A program made the position numbers and the translations under genes. Shown here piece after piece: positions 7,498 to 15,252 of a stretch of DNA of 35,537 nt (the first letter of the stretch is position 1; each line of letters opens with the position of its first letter). Source of the DNA: an uncultured Clostridia bacterium (GTDB lineage Bacteria; Bacillota; Clostridia; TANB77; CAG-508); the NCBI GenBank assembly GCA_934149075.1, contig CAKPDR010000014.1:1-35537 (forward strand). The letters run 5' to 3'. The notes beneath the pieces were generated by a model. The model saw nothing but the letters and a program-made list of their open reading frames with translations. It had not been told where the DNA came from and searched no databases.

Positions 7498-7998
7498 TTA
7501 CAAATTTATAACAATCTCCTTTTTATCTCCTAATGTTAGCTTTTTATATGTAACACCACATTCATCAAACAATCTACGTGATGCGATATTATTTTCAGAA
7601 TTAGCATATTTATCTGATAAATAAACAACTTCCTTTATACCAGATTGAATAATTATTTTAGCACACTCATTGCAAGGAAATAAATCTACATATATTCTAG
7701 CATTTTCCAAATCTTTTTTACTTCCTCTATAATTCAATATTGCATTCATTTCTGCATGGCATACATAAGGATATTTAGTATTTAAATTATCCCCTTCTCT
7801 TGCCCAAGGAAATCTTTCGTCATTAAATCCATTAGGTGCACCATTGTATCCTATTGAAAGTATTCTATTATCATTACTAACTATGCACGCTCCAACTTGT
7901 GTACTTGGATCTTTACTTCTCATAGCTGACAATTTTGCAATTGCCATAAAATATTCATCCCAACTAATATAATCTTTTCTTTTTTCAACATTAGACAT
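7498..7998 (-). CDS. dCMP deaminase (ComEB-like)
   Basis: Zinc-dependent deoxycytidylate deaminase, converting dCMP to dUMP for thymidylate synthesis. The catalytic motif is CHAEMNAIL with His81 and Glu83, and the second zinc site is PCNEC with Cys109 and Cys112; SKDPSTQVGACIV and GYNGAPNGF are typical of the dCMP branch. Length 166 is normal. RBS AAAGGGAGTAATAAGT. It lies just upstream of the ribosomal promoter on the same strand. A ComEB name (late competence locus homologue) is possible, but the role here is more likely nucleotide metabolism. Confidence 0.93.
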   Translation of the reverse strand: MSNVEKRKDYISWDEYFMAIAKLSAMRSKDPSTQVGACIVSNDNRILSIGYNGAPNGFNDERFPWAREGDNLNTKYPYVCHAEMNAILNYRGSKKDLENARIYVDLFPCNECAKIIIQSGIKEVVYLSDKYANSENNIASRRLFDECGVTYKKLTLGDKKEIVINL

Positions 7999-8024
7999 AC
8001 TTATTACTCCCTTTCTTTTGCAAA

Positions 8025-8056
8025 AAGACTATTTTAAGTCTCCCTAAAATAGTCTT
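8025..8056 (-). terminator. Intrinsic terminator after the secF-like gene
   Basis: Perfect 12-bp stem AAGACTATTTTA (8025-8036) with TAAAATAGTCTT (8045-8056), eight-base loop, followed on the minus strand by TTTTTG. It lies just after the secF-like stop codon and before the deaminase gene. Confidence 0.85.
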
Positions 8057-8065
8057 CTTTCGTTT

Positions 8066-8686
8066 TTATTTTTCATTTTCTTTTATTACAATTAATACTG
8101 TTGCTATATACATACCAATAACAAGTATTGGTGTAAATCTTCCAAGTGGAATTCTTGCAATAGCAATAACACTTAATAGAAATAACTCTCCAAAAACAGG
8201 AATTGCTATTGTTCTAGCAAGAACTTTTAATATTCCTTTTTTATGATATCTAATAGCCATATAGATTAACACTAAAACTCCTGATACAACAAAAGGAATA
8301 ATATATTTTTTATACATATCTACAATTCTTGTTGCAGGTATTGTATTTATAGTTGTATCTTCTGCCGTTTGTTCAAATTCATAATTTTCTTTTATTTTAC
8401 TTACAATATTGTTTTTTTGTTCATCAGTTATCTCTTTTGCCCTTACTGTAACCATATCTTTATATATTTCTATGGTTTGAACCATACTGTTTGTTCCAAG
8501 TACATCATGTACAATTCCTTTTATTTTAGTCTCATCTACAGTTTTTCCTACATATATATCTATACTTTGACTTTGATCAAATCTAAGTTCTTTTTTAAAT
8601 CCATATATTCCTACTACAACTATACCAGCAAGTATTATCAATGCTATAATAGCAATAGAAATAATTTTTATATTTTTTTGTTTCAT
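8066..8686 (-). CDS. SecF-like membrane protein, reduced
   Basis: Probably a divergent SecF, the partner of SecD in proton-driven export through SecYEG. It has an N-terminal membrane helix (about residues 8-30), a small extracytoplasmic segment of about 95 residues with the SecF-like start LRFDQSQSIDIYVGKTVDE, then helices near 128-150, 158-178 and 180-200. At 206 residues it is well short of usual SecF (about 290-310). The canonical glycine-rich head motif (FxGGT) is replaced by FDQSQS. RBS ATAGGAGGCAACAC. It follows the secD-like gene by 10 bp. Confidence rests on gene order and weak similarity. Confidence 0.65.
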   Translation of the reverse strand: MKQKNIKIISIAIIALIILAGIVVVGIYGFKKELRFDQSQSIDIYVGKTVDETKIKGIVHDVLGTNSMVQTIEIYKDMVTVRAKEITDEQKNNIVSKIKENYEFEQTAEDTTINTIPATRIVDMYKKYIIPFVVSGVLVLIYMAIRYHKKGILKVLARTIAIPVFGELFLLSVIAIARIPLGRFTPILVIGMYIATVLIVIKENEK

Positions 8687-8696
8687 GTGTTGCCTC

Positions 8697-10103
8697 CTAT
8701 TTGTTTTCTCTTAATTTTAATAATGTTTTTGTTATGCACGCATTGTATACTGCAATTAATATAATGCCCCAGAACATTATCATTCCAAAACTACTTAAAT
8801 TTGACCATCCTGAGAAACAGAATACTAATGAAATAATCATTATAGGTACTAATTTTAGGAATAAATCTTTATATGTGTTTAATGTAGCTTCATTTACAAA
8901 ATCCATTTTTTTAATTTTACTTAATATCATCTGATTTAATTTTAAATCAATTAATATTGTCAAAATTATTGCTCCAATCCCTTCTATTGATATACTTACA
9001 TTTGTATATCTTAATAATAATGATAAAGATGCAATAAATCCTATACATGATATACTAGCAAGTAATCCTTTAGTTTTATATTTTATTGTAAATGCAACAA
9101 ATATTACTAATAATATTACAGCTATTATTAAAGCGAAATATACTAGTTGTTCTTTTGATATGTCTGAATATACAAATCTATTATTTTGTGCTTTATATTC
9201 TATTGGATATTTTCCTGAATTTATTAACATTGCTATTTCTGCCGCTTTTGCCATATTATTATTTACTGATGTATTATTAGATGTTTCAGAACCTATCTTT
9301 ACTGTTATTTTATTTTTTTCAATTTTATCAACATTGTATTCGGTTCCTGCTATTGATAATTTTGCTATTTTCTTTGTTCCTTCTGTATTAGTTCCTGTAT
9401 TTTCTGTGCTCTTTTCATTTTCAAGCGTTATATCTTCTTCTGTTGAATTTTCTTTATCTGTATTACTAGAATTTTCATCACTACTCTTTGATGCATCTTC
9501 TATTTCTTTAACTTCATCAGCTAAAACAGCATAAGTGTTTTGTACTTCTTCAATTTTTGCTTGTCCTTCTTTAGTTAATAATAATTCCAAATAAATTTGA
9601 TATGCACCATCTGAATTTGTTTTATATGTGTATTGAGCTTTGTCTATCATAGAATCTCCAAGTAATTCGTTTTCAGTATCTTTTTCTTTTAATTGAACTT
9701 TTCCTGATGCTACTAAGTAATATGCATAGTCATCTGTTTTATCATCTTCAGGCAATTCTACTCTAATTGTTCCATCTTCCTTGTTTAAAGATATTGTATA
9801 ATCTTCTGCTCCTAAACTTTTTAATCTTTTCTCAATTGTTCTTTTTACAACTTCATAATTTTCTACTGTTAAATTTTCAGAATTAGTTGTATTTTCATCG
9901 GTATTTTCTTCTGTATTTTCATCCGATGTTCCATCTGATGCTTTTAATTCAATTACTCTTTCACCTTCAAGTTCTCTACCAAACTCATAATCTTTAACTT
10001 TATTTTCCATTCTATTTTGTGTTTTTATATACACTCCACCAAATGCAACTATTGATATTAATATAATTGCTAATATTATTGTTATTATCTTTACCTTTTT
10101 CAT
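8697..10103 (-). CDS. SecD-like membrane protein, divergent
   Basis: Likely the SecD half of a SecDF pair. One N-terminal helix is followed by a large extracytoplasmic region holding a SecD-type P1 pattern (NYEVVKRTIEKRLKSLGAED and YYLVASGKVQLKEKD) and a low-complexity Ser/Asn/Glu/Thr stretch (about residues 210-250). Then come about five C-terminal helices beginning ISKEQLVYFALIIAVILLVI. The start chosen (MKKVKIITIILAIILISIV) has AAAGGA 12 bases upstream; an ATG at 10124 gives seven more residues but has no ribosome-binding site. Family helix spacing is kept, but conserved SecD glycine motifs are eroded. Adjacent to the secF-like gene. Confidence 0.7.
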   Translation of the reverse strand: MKKVKIITIILAIILISIVAFGGVYIKTQNRMENKVKDYEFGRELEGERVIELKASDGTSDENTEENTDENTTNSENLTVENYEVVKRTIEKRLKSLGAEDYTISLNKEDGTIRVELPEDDKTDDYAYYLVASGKVQLKEKDTENELLGDSMIDKAQYTYKTNSDGAYQIYLELLLTKEGQAKIEEVQNTYAVLADEVKEIEDASKSSDENSSNTDKENSTEEDITLENEKSTENTGTNTEGTKKIAKLSIAGTEYNVDKIEKNKITVKIGSETSNNTSVNNNMAKAAEIAMLINSGKYPIEYKAQNNRFVYSDISKEQLVYFALIIAVILLVIFVAFTIKYKTKGLLASISCIGFIASLSLLLRYTNVSISIEGIGAIILTILIDLKLNQMILSKIKKMDFVNEATLNTYKDLFLKLVPIMIISLVFCFSGWSNLSSFGMIMFWGIILIAVYNACITKTLLKLRENK

Positions 10104-10126
10104 TTTTATAATCGTTCCTTTCATTA

Positions 10127-10786
10127 CTATAATAACTTAGTTCCATTTATTACCAATTCAAACCATATATTTAGGTATTTTGCGGCATATTTGCTCATCA
10201 TTGTTCTATCCATAAAAATTTGAAAATAATCTAATACTGGACATATTTGAGTATCAATTGTTAATGTTAATGTTACTTTTCTTTCTATTTCATTTATTTC
10301 TATTTTTGCATCTGTTACTGCATAATTAACTCTGTCGTGTATATCAAATGTTGACATATTTGTATTTATTACCCTATCTCTATGAACATCTGACTTGTCT
10401 GCCAATATTAATGCAGCTGATATATTGCTTACTGCTGTTCCTGTTCCTTCATCATGATTTCCTATTGCCATCATAATTTCTGTTCTCTCTTCAGCATCCA
10501 TTCCCATTTCTTTTAAAATGTTATATGCTAGTATAGCTCCTGTATGAGCATGATCCACTCTATTTACACAATTTCCTATATCATGCATATATCCTGCAAT
10601 TTTTCCTAATTCTACAGTTCTTTCATCATATCCTAGTTTTTCTAATATCTCTCCTGTTCTTTTTGAAACAATACCTATATGTCTATAAGAATGTTCTGTA
10701 TATCCTAATGCTTTCAATTGTTTTTGCGAAGCATTTACAAATGCTTGAACTTCTTCGTTATTGATTACATCTTCTAAAGTTATCAT
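10127..10786 (-). CDS. HD-domain metal-dependent phosphohydrolase
   Basis: Soluble HD-superfamily protein of 219 residues. Metal ligands are visible: His36 in HSYRH, His68-Asp69 in GYMHDIGN, His79/His81, His111-Asp112 in IGNHDEG, and Asp at ILADKSD (near 130). The substrate is unknown; nucleotide or cyclic-dinucleotide hydrolysis are family possibilities. A C-terminal domain of about 80 residues (from near 140) may be regulatory. RBS AAAAAGGAGGCAATT. The secD-like gene starts just after its TAG stop, so they are cotranscribed. Confidence 0.85.
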   Translation of the reverse strand: MITLEDVINNEEVQAFVNASQKQLKALGYTEHSYRHIGIVSKRTGEILEKLGYDERTVELGKIAGYMHDIGNCVNRVDHAHTGAILAYNILKEMGMDAEERTEIMMAIGNHDEGTGTAVSNISAALILADKSDVHRDRVINTNMSTFDIHDRVNYAVTDAKIEINEIERKVTLTLTIDTQICPVLDYFQIFMDRTMMSKYAAKYLNIWFELVINGTKLL

Positions 10787-10871
10787 AATTGCCTCCTTTT
10801 TGTCTTTATGATTTTATCCTATTTTTTCAAAAATATCAACTATTTTTAGATATTTTTCTTCCAAAATGTAA

Positions 10872-10906
10872 AAATAAAGCTAATATTTCAACCATTAGCC
10901 TTATTT
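10872..10906 (-). terminator. Terminator overlapping the end of the TIGR04086 gene
   Basis: Arms AAATAAAGCTAAT (10872-10884) and ATTAGCCTTATTT (10894-10906) pair over 13 positions with one mismatch and a nine-base loop; the minus strand then runs TTTTTAC. The 3' codons of the membrane-protein gene form one arm. Confidence 0.7.
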
Positions 10907-11256
10907 ACTCCTATAATTCCTCCAAACATTCCACATATCATCCCTACAACTATTATTATTAATGATTGAATTGTTACAGAAAAATTATGATTAATTATTC
11001 CTGATAAAAGATATATACCTAGCAAATAAATTCCACCTATTAGTGCTCCATTTAACAATCCATTTTTTTTAATTTTTAAATTTCCAAGTGAACTTCCTAT
11101 AAATATACTAATCGCCGTAATAATAATTATTACCGGTGTTGTAAATGATTCACTTATGTTGGTATATGTTAAAATTATTGAAAAAGCAAATAAAAAAGTT
11201 AATGTAAATATTATTGAAATAATTACACCTTTTACAATATTTTTTACACTATCCAT
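10888..11256 (-). CDS. TIGR04086-family (DUF3792) membrane protein
   Basis: Four-helix membrane protein of unknown function (helices near 10-30, 36-55, 66-85 and 95-116). The pattern of a short N-terminus, GSSLGNLKIKKNGLLNGALI in the middle and a glycine-rich last helix (GMICGMFGGIIGV) resembles the TIGR04086 family, commonly found close to secD/secF and yajC in Clostridia. The start is the ATG at 11256 (MDSVKNIVKG) with AGGAGG six bases upstream; the frame extends 31 codons further but without a ribosome-binding site. Here it precedes the HD and SecD/F-like genes, supporting an export-associated role by context only. Confidence 0.75.
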   Translation of the reverse strand: MDSVKNIVKGVIISIIFTLTFLFAFSIILTYTNISESFTTPVIIIITAISIFIGSSLGNLKIKKNGLLNGALIGGIYLLGIYLLSGIINHNFSVTIQSLIIIVVGMICGMFGGIIGVNKANG

Positions 11257-11259
11257 TAC

Positions 11260-11298
11260 AAACCTCCTATTATATTTATATTCTATAATAAGAGGTTT
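11260..11298 (-). promoter_or_regulatory. Hairpin that buries the ribosome-binding site of the TIGR04086 gene
   Basis: AAACCTCCTATTATA (11260-11274) and TATAATAAGAGGTTT (11284-11298) form a 15-position inverted repeat with one mismatch and a nine-base loop. On the transcript the 3' arm contains the AGGAGG site of the downstream gene, and the 5' arm begins at the birA stop codon. No U-run follows, so it looks like translational control rather than a terminator. Confidence 0.6.
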
Positions 11299-11840
11299 TA
11301 TAACTTGTTTAAAGAATTTATTATATTTATTATTATATCTTCTCTGCAAAATTCTTTTTTATATTCTTTTTTTAATGATGTTGCAATGTCTTTCAAATCA
11401 TCTGAAAATTCTTCTTCATTAACATTAAATCCTATACTTATCAGTAAATATTCTATTTTTTCCCCTTGTGTATGCACTTCCGTTAATATTCCACATATTT
11501 TTTTACCATTCATCATTAAATCATTTGGTATTTTTATTTTTAGTTTATATCCATACATTTTTTTTATTACTTGTTGAATTGATTCTGCAATCTTTGTTGT
11601 TAATCCCTCTAACTCTTTTATTTTGCATTTAGGATGTTTTATTATTGTCACTGCAATATTTTTATTTTCACCCGTATGCCACTCTCTACCTTTTGTTCCT
11701 ATTCCTGTTGTTTGTATTTCTGCAATTAAAATTTGATTTCCTTTTTTTTCAATTTTTTTTGCGTGCAAATGTGTTGAATTTATTTTCTTATAATATTTTA
11801 TTTTTTGATGTGTTTCTTTTTCTATTTTTTCTATATTCAT
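11298..11840 (-). CDS. birA: Biotin--[acetyl-CoA-carboxylase] ligase, minimal form
   Basis: Biotin protein ligase catalytic domain, which makes biotinyl-AMP and biotinylates carboxylase/decarboxylase carrier proteins. Visible motifs: NSTHLHAKK near the N-terminus, the biotinyl-AMP loop TTGIGTKGREWHTG (a variant of GRGRxGRxW), and KIPNDLMMNGKKICGILTE (variant of KWPNDL). The ATG at 11840 has GGGAGGG six bases upstream, giving about 180 residues. It lacks both the N-terminal DNA-binding domain and the usual C-terminal SH3-like domain, so it should not act as a repressor. The stop codon abuts the hairpin before the next gene. Confidence 0.88.
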   Translation of the reverse strand: MNIEKIEKETHQKIKYYKKINSTHLHAKKIEKKGNQILIAEIQTTGIGTKGREWHTGENKNIAVTIIKHPKCKIKELEGLTTKIAESIQQVIKKMYGYKLKIKIPNDLMMNGKKICGILTEVHTQGEKIEYLLISIGFNVNEEEFSDDLKDIATSLKKEYKKEFCREDIIINIINSLNKL

Positions 11841-11895
11841 TACATGCCCTCCCTTGTACATTTTACTACTTCCTATTATTTTTTGCAATAAATTT

Positions 11896-12231
11896 TTATA
11901 TCATGTCCAATCCACCTGATAAATTACATATATTTGTATATCCCATGTTTTTCATCATATTATAAGCATTTCTGCTTCTTCCACCATATTGACAGTAAAT
12001 AACTACTAATTGATTTTTTTTTGGTATTTCTCTTTGTACCCTGTTTCTTAGTTCATAATCTGGTATATTTATTGCTCCTTGTAAATGTCCTTCGTTATAT
12101 TCTTGATTGCTTCTTACATCTAATAATATCGCACCTTGTGCTATTTTGTTGTTTAATTCTTCTATTGTTATATCTCCATTTTGAATCCCCCTATAACACA
12201 TCCTTTTGCAGTATCTTCTTTTGCAAAACAT
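11896..12231 (-). CDS. Rhodanese-like sulfurtransferase
   Basis: Single rhodanese domain. Asp38-Val-Arg in ILLDVRSNQEYNEGHLQGAI and the active-site loop IYCQYGGRSRN with the catalytic Cys80 are intact, so sulfur transfer from a persulfide is plausible. The N-terminus has an unusual basic Cys cluster (MFCKRRYCKRMCYRG) which might bind metal or receive sulfur. The start is the ATG at 12231, since AAGGGTG lies six bases before it. It lies between a ferredoxin and a biotin ligase; no specific partner is evident. Confidence 0.9.
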   Translation of the reverse strand: MFCKRRYCKRMCYRGIQNGDITIEELNNKIAQGAILLDVRSNQEYNEGHLQGAINIPDYELRNRVQREIPKKNQLVVIYCQYGGRSRNAYNMMKNMGYTNICNLSGGLDMI

Positions 12232-12291
12232 TTTTATCACCCTTTATATTATATGAAAAATAATATTTTTGATATCTTATATATTTTCATT

Positions 12292-12393
12292 TAATCAAAA
12301 AAATATCATTTTAAGATTTAACAAGGTATTTTAAATAATTTTAAAATAGCGGAGCGTCCGCAGTTAAACTTTAAAATGATATTTTTTTGATTA
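12292..12393. repeat. 102-bp palindromic element with three-way junction
   Basis: Perfect 23-bp inverted repeats at 12292-12314 and 12371-12393 enclose TTTAAC/GTTAAA arms and two further hairpins: TATTTTAAA-TAAT-TTTAAAATA (nine pairs) and GCGGA-GCG-TCCGC (five pairs, the only GC-rich patch). The whole would fold as a closed three-way junction in RNA or single-stranded DNA. It lies between ferredoxin and rhodanese genes. It could be a terminator, small RNA, or non-autonomous mobile element; no coding frame. Confidence 0.65.
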
Positions 12394-12418
12394 TCGACTA
12401 CATTATAGTTACATTTAT

Positions 12419-12598
12419 TTAATCGTTTGCTTCAATTGGTGCTTCTACTGGGCAAACACCTGCACATGTCCCACAACTAATGCATGCTGATTCATCTATT
12501 ACGAAACAACTTTCTCCTTGTGATATGCATCCTACTGGACATTCTGCTGCACAAGCGCCACAACTTATACATTTATCGCATTGTATTCTATATGCCAT
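12419..12598 (-). CDS. 2[4Fe-4S] ferredoxin
   Basis: Clostridial-type ferredoxin, a low-potential electron carrier. Two cluster-binding motifs are complete: CDKCISCGACAAECP and CISCGTCAGVCP, each with the CxxCxxCxxxCP pattern. The start MAYRIQCDKC at 12598 gives 59 residues, near the usual 55-60; AGAGGTGGTG precedes it. The frame could start from a GTG four codons earlier. It points to an anaerobic lifestyle. Confidence 0.95.
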   Translation of the reverse strand: MAYRIQCDKCISCGACAAECPVGCISQGESCFVIDESACISCGTCAGVCPVEAPIEAND

Positions 12599-12665
12599 TT
12601 TTTTCACCACCTCTCACATCGAAAAATAATTATTATTTTGCTTGTTACAAAACAACATTATTTCA

Positions 12666-13577
12666 CTAATTTTCTTTTAATTTTGCTTCCTTTTTTTCTA
12701 GTTTTTCTAATTCATTAAGTTCTTTTTGATATTCCTTTTCTTCGCTATCTGTATGTTCCCTTACTGCATCTTTTATTACTATAACATCTTTTGTGTCATA
12801 TCTTTTTATCTTAAATATTTCTCCATCTTTAATTTTAACTTTTACTACTTCTTTTAATGTTTCAAGACCTTCAACTTCACCTTGACCATCAGGTGTTTTT
12901 ACAATAGCTCCAACATTTGGCAATTTTTTTGCCTTTTCTTCATATACATCTTGTTCATATTTCAAACAACACATTAGCCTTCCACAATTTCCTGAAATTT
13001 TTGATGGATTTAAAGAGATGTTTTGTTCTTTTGCCATTTTTATTGATACTGTTTCGAAATCATTTAAAAATGAACAACAACATAATTCTCTACCACACAC
13101 ACCATTTCCACCAATTCTTTTTACTTCATCTCTTACTCCTATTTGTCTTAATTCTATTCTTGTTTTGTATATTGCAGCTAAATCTTTTACTAAGTCTCTA
13201 AAATCAACTCTTCCATCCGCGGTAAAGTAAAATAGAATCTTACTATTATCAAATTTATATTTAACATCTGTTAATGTCATTTCTAATTTATGTTCTTTTA
13301 TTTTTTTATTACATACGTTAAATGCTTCTTTTTCTTTTTTTCTACACTCGTCGGCATGTTTTAAATCTTTTTTAGATGCTAATCTTAATACTTTCTTTAG
13401 TGGTGTAACAATTTTTTCCTCTTCTATCATTCTATTAGGAACTACAACTTCTGCTATTTCTTCACCTTGTGATGTTTCGACTACGACATTTTCGCCTTTT
13501 TTTACTTCTAACCATTTTGGATCAAAAAAATATATTTTTCCTAATCTCTTAAATCTAACACCTATTATTCTTTTCAT
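12666..13577 (-). CDS. ricT: PSP1-domain protein RicT (YaaT)
   Basis: Homologue of B. subtilis YaaT/RicT, part of the Ric complex that affects RNase Y-dependent mRNA decay and Spo0A activation. The PSP1 domain covers about residues 1-270, with IIGVRFKRLGKIYFFDP at the start and the Cys-rich ICG block GNGVCGRELCCCSFLNDFET and GNCGRLMCCLKYE (Fe-S ligands in the known complex). A charged coiled tail follows (KEYQKELNELEKLEKKEAKL). RBS AAAGGACGAATTAA. It directly follows holB, as in many Firmicutes. Confidence 0.93.
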   Translation of the reverse strand: MKRIIGVRFKRLGKIYFFDPKWLEVKKGENVVVETSQGEEIAEVVVPNRMIEEEKIVTPLKKVLRLASKKDLKHADECRKKEKEAFNVCNKKIKEHKLEMTLTDVKYKFDNSKILFYFTADGRVDFRDLVKDLAAIYKTRIELRQIGVRDEVKRIGGNGVCGRELCCCSFLNDFETVSIKMAKEQNISLNPSKISGNCGRLMCCLKYEQDVYEEKAKKLPNVGAIVKTPDGQGEVEGLETLKEVVKVKIKDGEIFKIKRYDTKDVIVIKDAVREHTDSEEKEYQKELNELEKLEKKEAKLKEN

Positions 13578-13600
13578 TTAATTCGTCCTTTCTTTATGTC

Positions 13601-14500
13601 TCATCTATGTTCTACTATTTCTTGCCACATAGAAAATATCATATAATCAATACACATATCATAATTGCTATTTGCTTTTAATCTTTTTTTTGTTTCTTCT
13701 ACAATTTCTATGCACTTTATGTATTTCATATTTTGCTTACTTAATTCTAATAATAATACATTGATATATTCAAGTATTGAATTGATTTCCTCTTTCGATT
13801 TATATATTCCTTCTGACATTTGCACTATTTCTATTAAGTCCTTATTTCTCATATTTATTAGAATTTTTTCTATATTTTCATATATATCTTTTTTTTCATT
13901 TAATTTGATTGCTTTCCCTATACTTCCCTGTGCTAAATTTATTATATTTTCACTTATTTGTTGTTCTGGAATTACCTTTTTTAAATATTGTTTTATTTCA
14001 TTTTCTTTTAATGGTTCAAAATGCATTCTTGTACATCTTGATTTTATTGTACTAAGTAAATTATCTTCATTTGAACATATTAATATAATAGTTATGTATT
14101 CTGGTGGTTCTTCTAAAGTTTTTAATAAACAGTTTTGTGCTTCTTTTGTCATTGTATCACTGTTTTCTATTATATAAACTTTTCTACTAGATATTATTGG
14201 TTTTTCAGCAATTTTTCTTTGCATTGCTCTAATTTGTTCTATTTTTATTTTTCCATCTGTTGATTCTATCAGTTGGAAATCTGGATTATTGTTAGAATCA
14301 AATTCGATACATGATTTACATTTACAATCATAATCATGATTTTGTAAACATAGAATTCTTTTTGCGAACTGTTTTGCTATAAGCTTTTTTCCAATTCCTT
14401 CTGTTCCCCAAAATATATAACTATGTGAAATTTTATTTAATTCTATTGCTTTTTCTAAAATATTTTTGTTTCTTTCATTTCCTAATATATTTTTAAACAA
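13601..14500 (-). CDS. holB: DNA polymerase III delta' subunit
   Basis: Clamp-loader subunit. The AAA+ fold begins MFKNILGNERNKNILEKAI; the Walker A-like loop is GTEGIGKKLIA, zinc Cys are in CLQNHDYDCKCKSC, and NCLLKTLEEPPEYITIIL and SRC are present. The start is a TTG at 14500 with GGAGGAG 12 bases upstream (inside the end of lepB), four bases after the lepB stop codon. Length 299 fits the family. Neighbours lepB and ricT are on the same strand. Confidence 0.93.
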   Translation of the reverse strand: MFKNILGNERNKNILEKAIELNKISHSYIFWGTEGIGKKLIAKQFAKRILCLQNHDYDCKCKSCIEFDSNNNPDFQLIESTDGKIKIEQIRAMQRKIAEKPIISSRKVYIIENSDTMTKEAQNCLLKTLEEPPEYITIILICSNEDNLLSTIKSRCTRMHFEPLKENEIKQYLKKVIPEQQISENIINLAQGSIGKAIKLNEKKDIYENIEKILINMRNKDLIEIVQMSEGIYKSKEEINSILEYINVLLLELSKQNMKYIKCIEIVEETKKRLKANSNYDMCIDYMIFSMWQEIVEHR

Positions 14501-14504
14501 TTTT

Positions 14505-15158
14505 TTAATCTACTCCTCCAAATTTTGAAAATGGCCAAAATCTAAATAATACCTTTCCTTCTATTTTTTCTAGTGGTATACATCCAAAAGATCTACAATC
14601 TGTACTACCTGGTCTGTTATCTCCTAATGCAAATACATAATTATCTGGAACCGTAAAATTGTTAAAATAGCTTTCATCTCTATTTCCTTGAACCATGTCT
14701 GTTATTACCCCTGAACGTAAATAATCTTCTTTTAGTTTTTCTCCATTTATATATACACTTCCATCTTTTATTTCTACATAATCTCCTGGCAACCCTATTA
14801 CTCTTTTTATATAACTTTTTTTGCCATTTTCTAGAACATAATATGTGAACTTTTTAAATGCACTTTTAGGTTGATTATTATAAACAGCTACCGGATTACT
14901 TAAATCGATTTTGTCTGCAGTTACTTTAGTTACACTTGGTGCCTCAAATGTTATTATATCTCCTCTTTCAGGCATTTTCTTTATAGTTCTTCCCCATCTA
15001 TTTAACCATAATCTTTCATTTTCTTTTAAAGTTGGAGTCATTGATGTTTGCTGAACTATTGTTGGTGTTCCAATAAAAAATCTTACCAACAGAGCTAATA
15101 CAACAGCAATAATTATACATATTATCCACTCTATTACTTCTCTTAAAGTTGATTTCAT
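14505..15158 (-). CDS. lepB: Signal peptidase I
   Basis: Membrane serine peptidase that removes signal peptides. One N-terminal helix (residues about 8-30), then catalytic Ser39 in QTSMTPTL and the general base Lys118 in SYIKRVIGLPGD. Later boxes GDNRPGSTDCRSFG and KIEGKVLFRFWPFSKFG match the family. RBS AAAGGAAAAGAAAA. A promoter lies 59-87 bases upstream, so lepB-holB-ricT may form a unit. Confidence 0.96.
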   Translation of the reverse strand: MKSTLREVIEWIICIIIAVVLALLVRFFIGTPTIVQQTSMTPTLKENERLWLNRWGRTIKKMPERGDIITFEAPSVTKVTADKIDLSNPVAVYNNQPKSAFKKFTYYVLENGKKSYIKRVIGLPGDYVEIKDGSVYINGEKLKEDYLRSGVITDMVQGNRDESYFNNFTVPDNYVFALGDNRPGSTDCRSFGCIPLEKIEGKVLFRFWPFSKFGGVD

Positions 15159-15216
15159 TTTTCTTTTCCTTTCTTATCAAAAATATATCTTTTGTATACT
15201 CCTTTTTGCATTTACT

Positions 15217-15245
15217 ATTATATACTAAATAAAAAAATTTTTCAA
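15217..15245 (-). promoter_or_regulatory. Sigma-A promoter upstream of lepB
   Basis: TTGAAA (15245-15240) and TATAAT (15222-15217) on the minus strand with 17-bp spacing. It lies in the 94-bp gap between the kinase stop codon and lepB, giving a leader of about 50 nt. Confidence 0.75.
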
Positions 15246-15252
15246 TATTATT

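Noticed and set aside
8369..8764. 131-codon + strand frame rich in Phe, Tyr and Ile
   Set aside because: Antisense shadow of the secF/secD-like genes; biased composition comes from reading AT-rich DNA backwards.
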